This document shows, one piece after another, positions 57,848 through 64,000 of a stretch of DNA of 64,000 nucleotides (position 1 is its first letter; each line of letters starts with the position of its first letter). The stretch comes from Clostridia bacterium (lineage in GTDB: Bacteria; Bacillota; Clostridia; TANB77; CAG-508), in contig CAADUZ010000013.1 in NCBI GenBank assembly GCA_900752335.1, positions 1 through 64,000 on the forward strand, in the 5' to 3' direction. The notes under the pieces are model-generated. The model had not been told where the DNA came from and did no database searches. It worked only from the letters and a program-made list of their open reading frames with translations. The position numbers and the translations under genes were made by a program.

Positions 57848-58028
57848 AATTTTCCTCTCCTTCTTCTTTAGGTACATTTTCTATTATTATTTATCATTTT
57901 ATGTATTTTATACATGAATAATAAAACCTACAATAATATTGTACTATTTTTTAATTTGTTCGTCAAGTTTTTTTAAAAAATTTATGTTAATGTAATAAAT
58001 TTGTAATGTTGTAATATTTTTGTAATGT

Positions 58029-59120
58029 TTACACATTAAATCTAAATAATACAATATCTCCTTCTTGCATAACATAGTCTTTGCCTTCTGAACGCACTAA
58101 TCCTTTTTCCTTTGCTGCAACCATGCTTCCTTCTTTTATTAAATCGTCATATGATACGATTTCTGCTCTAATAAATCCTCTTTCTATATCACTATGTATT
58201 TTTCCTGCTGCTGCTGGCGCTTTAGTACCTTTTTTTATTGTCCAAGCTCTAACTTCTGGCTCTCCTGCTGTTAAAAATGACATTAGTCCTAGCAAACTAT
58301 AACTTGCTTTTATAACTTTATCTAGTCCAGATTCTTCAAGTCCTAGTGCTTCAAGCATTTCTTTTTTATCTTCTCCCTCTAGACTTGATAATTCTTCTTC
58401 TATTTTTACGCAAAGAGGTATAACTTCTGCATTTTCTTTTTTTGCATATTCTACAACTTGTTTTACTTTCTCGTCTTCAAAAGGATTTGCTAGTTGCTCT
58501 TCTGAAACATTGGCAATGTAAATAATCGGTTTCATTGTTAGCAAATATGCATCTTTTAATATTTCTTGCTCTTCTTCATTAAATTCTAAAACTCTTGCAG
58601 ATTCTCCCTCTTCTAATGTTTTCTTTATTTTCTCATATAAATTTAGCTCTGCTTCGTATTTTTTATCTGCTTTTATTTTCTTTTTTGCAGCATCTATTTT
58701 TTTATTTACAGTTTCTAAATCTGCAAATATTAATTCTAAATTTATTGTTTCTATATCTCTATTAGGGTTTATATTTCCATCAACGTGTACTATGTTTGTA
58801 TCTTCAAAGCATCTTACAACTTCACATATAGCATCTACTTCTCTTATATGCGATAAAAATTTATTTCCTAGCCCTTCCCCTTTGCTTGCGCCTTTTACTA
58901 GTCCTGCAATATCCACAAATTCTATTATTGCATGTGTTGTTTTCTTTGCATCATACATTTTTGTAAGCACGTCAAGCCTTTCGTCAGGTACTGGTACAAC
59001 TCCAACATTTGGTTCTATTGTACAGAAAGGGTAATTCGCACATTCTGCTCCGGCATTTGTTATCGCATTAAACATTGTACTTTTGCCAACATTTGGTAAT
59101 CCAACTATTCCTATTTTCAT
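58029..59120 (-). CDS. ychF: Ribosome-binding ATPase YchF
   Basis: Obg-related P-loop NTPase that prefers ATP and binds ribosomes. The 363 aa have GLPNVGKSTMFNAIT (6-20), DIAGLVKGAS near 70, a helical coiled-coil insertion (about 130-210) and the C-terminal TGS domain (LMSFLTAGEPEVRAWTI). ATG with GGAGGCATATTT upstream. It follows the second L,D-transpeptidase by 23 bases. Confidence 0.96.
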   Translation of the reverse strand: MKIGIVGLPNVGKSTMFNAITNAGAECANYPFCTIEPNVGVVPVPDERLDVLTKMYDAKKTTHAIIEFVDIAGLVKGASKGEGLGNKFLSHIREVDAICEVVRCFEDTNIVHVDGNINPNRDIETINLELIFADLETVNKKIDAAKKKIKADKKYEAELNLYEKIKKTLEEGESARVLEFNEEEQEILKDAYLLTMKPIIYIANVSEEQLANPFEDEKVKQVVEYAKKENAEVIPLCVKIEEELSSLEGEDKKEMLEALGLEESGLDKVIKASYSLLGLMSFLTAGEPEVRAWTIKKGTKAPAAAGKIHSDIERGFIRAEIVSYDDLIKEGSMVAAKEKGLVRSEGKDYVMQEGDIVLFRFNV

Positions 59121-59143
59121 ATTTGTTAAAAATATGCCTCCTT

Positions 59144-60220
59144 TTATATTATTTCTTCGTTATTTTGAATCTCATTTACTTGTGTATTTGTATCGTCTAT
59201 TTCATTTACAGGGCCGTAAATGTCATTTACTATGTCGTTTACAATATCTTCACCTGTAGTATCATTTATTATCTCGTTTGCTATATCATTTGTTGTGTCA
59301 TTCACAATGTCATTTACAGTTTCATTTTCGTCTTTATTAGGTTTGTTTGGTTTATCTGGCTTTTTATCTTCGTCTTTTTTGTTTTCTTCTTCCTCAAGTT
59401 TTTCTAAATACTTTGGCCATGGGTTATCTGGGTCCGAGTCTGTTGGATCCCAACCTCTTACACTTTCCGGTGCATCTGATATTTGCATTGTAGATGGTTT
59501 TCCTAGTGGTCCAGGGTTTGAACTATAATAAAATTCTACTTGTGTGCCTACTGGGCAATTATTATAAATCCATTTAGCATCTGCTACAGTTAAGCGTACA
59601 CAACCCATTGATACTCTTTGTCCTAACTGGTCGTACGCCCAATACTCTAAAGAAGATTTATCTCCCTTTACTAAATATGGTACAGAATGGAATAGGATAT
59701 CGTCGCAAATCCAAGTTGAATATTGTCCATAAACATCTCCCATAAGTGGCCACCAATTACCTTTTCCCAATGTCCTATATGTACCATATGTTGGTGTATA
59801 AGTTCCTGTTGAGCATACCATTGCTCTTACAGGAACTGTATAATTGCCATTTGAATCTTGTGTGTACACTGTAACTACTTGTGCACCATAATTTACCTTT
59901 ATATAGTATCTATCAACCTCTGAAGATAATTTGTTTTCTTTCTTCAATTTTTCAAATTCTTCTTCATTTTTTTCTTTTAATTTATCTTGGTCTTTTAATT
60001 CAGTTTTAACCTTCTTCGCATTATTTTCATCCTCTAAAGCAGCTAATGCTGTTTTATCTATATCTAATAAACTTGCATTAGCTTCCACTGTTTTTTGATA
60101 TCTAATAAATTCAAATGTTCCAATGCATAAAGTAAAAGTAATAATCATAGCTCCTAGTATTGCAAATGCTGCTGTTTCGTCCTTTACTTTCGTCATCAAA
60201 AGGTTTGTAAACTTTTCCAT
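59144..60220 (-). CDS. L,D-transpeptidase with repetitive Asn/Asp tail
   Basis: 358 aa. One membrane helix (about 17-38), a charged coiled coil (about 45-95), then a YkuD domain (about 105-240) with DDILFHSVPYL and the catalytic SMGCVRLTVAD. It lacks the PG_binding domains of the 25657 homologue. The C-terminal 110 residues are low complexity: a Lys/Glu/Pro stretch (KKPDKPNKPNKDEN) and an irregular repeat of the type NDIVNDTTNDIANEI. The tail probably spaces or binds the wall. Confidence 0.9.
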   Translation of the reverse strand: MEKFTNLLMTKVKDETAAFAILGAMIITFTLCIGTFEFIRYQKTVEANASLLDIDKTALAALEDENNAKKVKTELKDQDKLKEKNEEEFEKLKKENKLSSEVDRYYIKVNYGAQVVTVYTQDSNGNYTVPVRAMVCSTGTYTPTYGTYRTLGKGNWWPLMGDVYGQYSTWICDDILFHSVPYLVKGDKSSLEYWAYDQLGQRVSMGCVRLTVADAKWIYNNCPVGTQVEFYYSSNPGPLGKPSTMQISDAPESVRGWDPTDSDPDNPWPKYLEKLEEEENKKDEDKKPDKPNKPNKDENETVNDIVNDTTNDIANEIINDTTGEDIVNDIVNDIYGPVNEIDDTNTQVNEIQNNEEII

Positions 60221-60252
60221 TTATGTATCCCTCTCTACTTAAATTTTAATTG

Positions 60253-60282
60253 TTTTATAAAGGCTTATAAACCTTTATAAAA
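60253..60282 (-). terminator. Terminator after tRNA-Thr
   Basis: TTTTATAAAGG / CCTTTATAAAA with an 8-base loop, 10 bases past the tRNA end; ends the sigH-tRNA transcript. Confidence 0.6.
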
Positions 60283-60292
60283 CTATTTTTCT

Positions 60293-60368
60293 TGGAGCTT
60301 CCAGACGGAATTGAACCGTCGACCCCAGCCTTACCATGGCTGTGCTCTACCTACTGAGCTATAGAAGC
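60293..60368 (-). tRNA. tRNA-Thr(GGT)
   Basis: 76 nt with encoded CCA. Acceptor GCTTCTA / TGGAAGC, D-arm GCTC-AGTAGGTA-GAGC, anticodon stem CAGCC / GGCTG with loop ATGGTAA (anticodon GGT), T-arm GACGG TTCAATT CCGTC, discriminator T then CCA. It reads ACC and ACT. It sits right after sigH on the same strand, and its 5' end lies 2 bases before the sigH stop. Confidence 0.96.
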
Positions 60369-60370
60369 AC

Positions 60371-61024
60371 TTATTCTTGTTTTAAGCCTTTTATAGCTTT
60401 TTTACGTATACGCTGAATTGCATTATCTATGGATTTTACAGGAGTGTCCAAGTCTTCCGCAATTTCAAGATAGCTTTTTCCGTTTATGTATTTGTTTAAT
60501 ACTTTTTTCTCGAAATCGCTTAATGATTTGTCTATAGTATCTTCAATGTTTTTGTAGTATTCTTTTTTGGTTATTGTATCTAATGGATCTTCAATTAATG
60601 TTGTATTAAATATATCTATTAAAGAAGTGTCGCTTTTTCCATCTTCTTCGTCATATGCAGATATATTTAAAGATAAATATGAATTAAGTGGCATATGTTT
60701 TTGTCTGTTTGAACTTTTAATTGCTGTTATTAACTGTCTTTCTATACACATGTTTGCGAAACTTTTAAATGAGTTTTTCATGTCTGATTTATAACTCTTA
60801 ATTGCTTTAAAAAGCCCTATTAAGCCTTCTTGAACTATGTCGTCTCTTTCTGCGCCAATTATAAAATATTTACTAACTTTTATGTTTACTAATTCTTTGT
60901 ATTTGTTAATTAAATATTCGAAGGCGTTTTTGTCACCCGACTTAATAATTTCTATTAAATCTTCGTCTTTAATATTGTCATAATCTTTATTATCTGTAGA
61001 ATAAAAAACATTTGCTTTTTCCAT
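60371..61024 (-). CDS. sigH: RNA polymerase sigma-H factor
   Basis: Sigma-70 family factor of the SigH type that starts sporulation and stationary-phase transcription. The 217 aa have region 2 (DKNAFEYLINKYKELV; ERDDIVQEGLIGLFKAIKSY; SFKSFANMCIERQLITAI) and region 4 (LSDFEKKVLNKYINGKSYLE; helix-turn-helix NAIQRIRKKA). Length and region 2 sequence match SigH. ATG with AGGAGGTATC upstream. Divergent from rqcH; the tRNA follows directly. Confidence 0.93.
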   Translation of the reverse strand: MEKANVFYSTDNKDYDNIKDEDLIEIIKSGDKNAFEYLINKYKELVNIKVSKYFIIGAERDDIVQEGLIGLFKAIKSYKSDMKNSFKSFANMCIERQLITAIKSSNRQKHMPLNSYLSLNISAYDEEDGKSDTSLIDIFNTTLIEDPLDTITKKEYYKNIEDTIDKSLSDFEKKVLNKYINGKSYLEIAEDLDTPVKSIDNAIQRIRKKAIKGLKQE

Positions 61025-61157
61025 ATTTATAAAGATACCTCCTGAAGTTTCCTACGCTCCTAATTATATGCTAGTTGTAGGCTACAAGTCAATAGATATT
61101 TGATATTTTCTTCAATTTATGATAAGATTTTATTGTATTTTATTGGAGGTAATTTAA

Positions 61158-62871
61158 TTGTCATACGATGGTTTAGTAAATTATTCTGTTGCTTGTGAAT
61201 TAAAAAGCAAAATAGTAAATGGTAAAATAGATAAAATCTTTGAGCCTAATTTTGAAGAAATTATATTAGGCATTTATTCTAATGGAGAAAAATTCGCATT
61301 AGATTTAGTAATTAATCCTCGGTTTTTATAGAGCCAATTTAACTACTCATTCTAAGCCTAATCCTAATGCAGCCCCAAATTTTTGCATGACTTTGAGGAA
61401 GTATCTTTTAGGCACTCATATAACTAACATTTATACTAATAATTTAGAGAGAATTATGTTTATTGAACTAGAAGGATACAATAAGTCAAAGGATGAGTCT
61501 AAAAAGACTTTAATTATTGAGCTTATGGGAAAACACAGCAATATTATCCTAGTAGACAGTAACAATAATATAATAGATTCTTTAAAACATTTTTCTGTAA
61601 ATTCTGGTTCATATCGAAATATTTTTGCTGGTGAAAAATATTCGCTTCCCAAATCCGATAAAATCGATTTTTTTGACGTGAAAGATAAAGAGGAATTTTT
61701 TAGAATAATAAAAAACAATGCAATAAAATTAAATACTGAAGGTTTAGAAAATGTCATTTGCGATACATTTACAGGTATTAGCAAATCTTCTATAGAGGCT
61801 ATTATTTTAGAAAACAATTTAAAAAATACTTTAGAAGTAGAAAATATTTATGCTGTTTTTAATAGTCTTTCTAAATTGACATGTAATGCCCAAAATAATA
61901 TTTGCAAAAAATTTGATGACAAGAATGATTATTACATTGCTAATGCCGCAGAAAAAAATTCTTTGCAAATAAATTGGTTTTTAGACGATTATTATACAGC
62001 TAAAGAAATTGATAATACATTTGTAATGTATAGGAATAGTGTTTTAAAATTAATTTTAAATAAATTGCATAAATTAAATAACAAGCTTGATACAGTAAAT
62101 CACAAGATAAATGAATGTAAGGATACAGATAAATATAGGCTATATGGTGAACTTATAACTTCAAATTTATACAAAATTGATAATCACAATTTGGATTCTA
62201 TCACTTTGGAAAACTATTACGACAATAATAGCTTAATTACAATTCCATTGGACAAAAGTATTAGCCCTTCTGCTAATGCTAAAAAGTTTTTTAAAAAATA
62301 TCAGAAATTAAAAAACGCCAAAGCTATAGTAGAAGAGCAAAAAAAGCAAATAGTATTAGATATTGATTATCTTGAAAGTATTGTGTTTGAAATAGAGTCT
62401 GCAACTAATATTAGCGATATAGACGAAATATATTCTGAAATATCGGAAGCAAATATGAATTTAACTAATAAAAAACTAGCTAAAAAAATGAGCAAAAAAC
62501 CTACCGGAAATAAATTTAAAAAAATCAGTGTTGGCGAACCACTTGAATTTGAAATAGATGGATTTACAGTGCTAGTTGGTAAGAATAATAAACAAAATGA
62601 TTATTTAACAACCAAACTTGCAAATAAAGAGGATATATGGCTTCATGTAAAAGACTTTCAAGGAAGCCATGTAATTATACGTACAGATGGAAAACTTCCT
62701 TCGCAAGACACAATAAATAAATGTGCAGCACTTGCAAAAAAATATAGTAAAGCAAGTGAATCTTCAAATGTAACAATAGATTATACTTTTGTAAAAAATG
62801 TAAAAAAACCTTCTGGTAGTAAACCAGGAATGGTTATTTATACTAATAACAAAAGCGTAACTGTAAAATAA
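61158..62871 (+). CDS. rqcH: Ribosome quality-control factor RqcH (NFACT), via +1 frameshift
   Basis: Rqc2/NEMF homologue that binds stalled 50S-peptidyl-tRNA complexes and adds C-terminal alanine tails; formerly called fibronectin-binding protein. TTG 61158 follows GGAGGT. The first frame gives MSYDGLVNYSVACEL ... LDLVINP and would end at TAG 61330. Moving +1 at CCT CGG T (61317-61323) yields NPGFYRANLTTHSKPNPNAA and the rest, with NFACT-N, a coiled coil (about 250-420) and NFACT-R (LHVKDFQGSHVIIRTDGKLP). The joined product is 570 aa, family-typical. A homopolymer slip in the T5 run is the competing explanation. Confidence 0.88.
61317..61323 (+). other. CGG +1 frameshift site in rqcH
   Basis: CCT CGG T, in frame with the TTG start. 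Skipping C61320 gives CCT GGT TTT TAT AGA (P G F Y R). The alternative, one extra T in TTTTT, would give P R F Y R, so the site is not unique evidence alone. Confidence 0.65.
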
Positions 62872-62876
62872 TGCTT

Positions 62877-62922
62877 GCAAAAACTGCTAGATTTTAATTT
62901 AAATCCAGCAGTTTTTGCTTTT
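62877..62922 (+). terminator. rqcH terminator
   Basis: GCAAAAACTGCTAGATTT / AAATCCAGCAGTTTTTGC followed by TTTT; strong stem of about 17 pairs. Confidence 0.85.
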
Positions 62923-62972
62923 ACACTTTATAAGTGCAGATGCTTAAAAAGCATCATTGTCGGTTGTGTTCT

Positions 62973-63242
62973 TCACACTTCGTGACTGTAGTAGTGAGTT
63001 CCATTCAGGATGAAATCTTTGAAACCAAAGTTTCTCATGATTTTCCGAGCGATAATCCGCTCACCACTGTTACAGGTTTCCAGCCCCAGCCAGAATTCTC
63101 CTCCAAAGAAAGAACCTCCGCTGATGCCGATAGCAGAATCCTTGAGGATTTGCTGCAACTTTTCGAAGAACGGTGCGTTTTCCTTGCTCGTGATAACTCC
63201 TTCATGGAGCACCACATTGTTGCTTAATACCATTGTTGTCAT
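62973..63242 (-). CDS. Second foreign-looking high-GC small ORF
   Basis: 89 aa starting MTTMVLSNNVVLHEGVITSK at ATG 63242; a GTG at 63251 would add three residues. It is soluble and Gly-rich in the centre (GISGGSFFGGEFWLGLETC). Composition is about 48% GC, well above its surroundings. It has two in-frame CGG codons (plus-strand 63045 and 63057), unlike native genes. A+T-rich flanks on both sides mark a sharp border. No family recognised; likely horizontally acquired, like the ORF at 20207. AAAGG lies 11 bases before the ATG. Confidence 0.6.
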   Translation of the reverse strand: MTTMVLSNNVVLHEGVITSKENAPFFEKLQQILKDSAIGISGGSFFGGEFWLGLETCNSGERIIARKIMRNFGFKDFILNGTHYYSHEV

Positions 63243-63342
63243 GTTTCTCACAACCTTTTATATACTCTCCACTTCTTGTGGATGTACTTTATATTATATC
63301 ACTTTGTAATTATTAATGCAAATTTTGTATGTTTTGATATTC

Positions 63343-64000
63343 CTACATAGCCTCTTCATATAATTTTATGAAGTCTTCTCTTGTTACTTCTCTTGGATTT
63401 CCTGGTTTGCATGGATCTTCCATTGCCTTATCTGCAAGCATTGGTATATCTTCTGCCTTTCCACCTACTTCTCCCACTGTTTGAGTTATGCCAACTTTCT
63501 TTGACAAGTCTTTGATTTTCTCACAGAATGTTTTAATAACTTCCTCTTTTGTAAATTTGGTAGCATCTGTATGGAAAGCCTGTGTTAAAATTTCTCTGTA
63601 TTCTTCATAGCTTGTTTCTCCATTAAACTTCATGACTGTTGGAAGAAGTATAGCATTTGCTAGTCCATGTGGTGTGTCATATACAGCACCTAATTGGTGT
63701 GCCATAGAGTGAACTATACCAAGCCCCACATTAGAGAATGCCATACCTGCTATATATTGTCCTAGTCCCATATTGTTTATAGCTTCTTGGTCTTGTTCAT
63801 TCACAGCTTTTTCCAAGTTATCATATATTAGCTGAATTGCTTTCATAGAGAACATTTGTGACATTGTATTCCTGTTTTTGGTTATATATCCTTCTATTGC
63901 ATGTGTTAAAGCATCCATTCCTGTTGATGCAGCAATAGATTTTGGCATTGAAGCCATAAGCTCTGTATCAACAATAGCAATAATTGGAATATCATGCTCG
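63343..64000 (-). CDS. Iron-containing alcohol dehydrogenase (FucO-like), partial
   Basis: C-terminal part of a group III Fe-dependent alcohol dehydrogenase; the 5' end is outside the window (frame open to 64000, reading EHDIPIIAIVDTEL before MASMPKS). Visible family motifs are GMDALTHAIEGY, with the iron-binding His, GIVHSMAHQLGAVYDTPHGLAN (in parts: VHSMAHQLGAVYD and PHGLANAILLP) and the C-terminal NPREVTREDF. These suggest lactaldehyde reductase/1,2-propanediol or butanol dehydrogenase activity. Substrate cannot be set from this part. Confidence 0.92.
   Translation of the reverse strand, partial: EHDIPIIAIVDTELMASMPKSIAASTGMDALTHAIEGYITKNRNTMSQMFSMKAIQLIYDNLEKAVNEQDQEAINNMGLGQYIAGMAFSNVGLGIVHSMAHQLGAVYDTPHGLANAILLPTVMKFNGETSYEEYREILTQAFHTDATKFTKEEVIKTFCEKIKDLSKKVGITQTVGEVGGKAEDIPMLADKAMEDPCKPGNPREVTREDFIKLYEEAM

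Noticed and set aside
36379..62871. Simple reassignment of CGG to another amino acid
   Set aside because: At all three native in-frame CGG positions the frame itself must change; any triplet meaning for CGG leaves rseP, rqcH and asnB broken.

Overview
This is a low-GC, AT-rich chromosomal segment of an endospore-forming member of the Clostridia (Firmicutes). The evidence is the yabP-yabQ-divIC sporulation/division cluster, a SigH-type sigma factor, gram-positive PolC, the secA-prfB pair, the pyrH-frr-uppS-cdsA-rseP-polC run, class III fructose-bisphosphatase, a sortase with sorting-signal proteins, and Lys/Asn/Ile-rich proteins. Almost all genes lie on the minus strand, so the whole window appears to be one replichore arm. 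Only short plus-strand islands interrupt it. No prophage, IS transposase or CRISPR array is visible.

Layout. 1-11 kb: rho, divIC, yabQ, yabP, aspartokinase, prfB (classical +1 frameshift), secA, a DUF1980-like membrane protein, an AI-2E-family permease, a CBS protein. 11-25 kb: murD, a cytidylate-kinase-like gene, a transglutaminase-like protein, uvrA, a PHP phosphoesterase, a zinc-knuckle protein, a foreign-looking high-GC ORF, fbp, uvrB, an SDR. 25-36 kb: an L,D-transpeptidase, RNase P RNA, gpsA-plsY-der, twin polytopic PTPS-related proteins, dCMP deaminase, rpmF. 36-48 kb: disrupted asnB, a sorting-signal surface protein, ppdK, twin ATP-grasp proteins, a MurJ/SpoVB-type flippase, glyQS. 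48-64 kb: a DnaA-box cluster, polC, rseP (frameshifted), cdsA, uppS, frr, pyrH, a sortase and its LPQTG substrate, ychF, a second L,D-transpeptidase, tRNA-Thr, sigH, rqcH (frameshifted), a second high-GC small ORF and a partial iron alcohol dehydrogenase.

The most interesting observation concerns the codon CGG. I checked every CGG triplet I could find in about 19,000 codons of native low-GC genes. CGG is in frame only three times: in rseP, rqcH and asnB. Each time it lies where the reading frame must move +1 to restore a family-typical protein. The three sites share the heptamer CYT-CGG-T (CTT CGG T, CTT CGG T, CCT CGG T), and skipping the C gives GGT, glycine. In RseP this is the conserved PLGGY glycine and in AsnB the GHKRL glycine. 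The same string CTTCGGTGGA occurs in secA in another phase (TTC GGT) with no frame disruption, which argues against a motif-specific sequencing error. The two high-GC ORFs, in contrast, carry CGG freely. This suggests an unassigned or starved CGG codon that triggers +1 frameshifting, or quadruplet CGGU decoding. asnB is weaker evidence because it also has an in-frame TAA just upstream.

Other points of note are a dispersed GGGACAGGT/GTCAC hairpin repeat family that overlaps stop codons, an RseP lacking a PDZ domain, and a dense DnaA-box cluster away from any dnaA gene.
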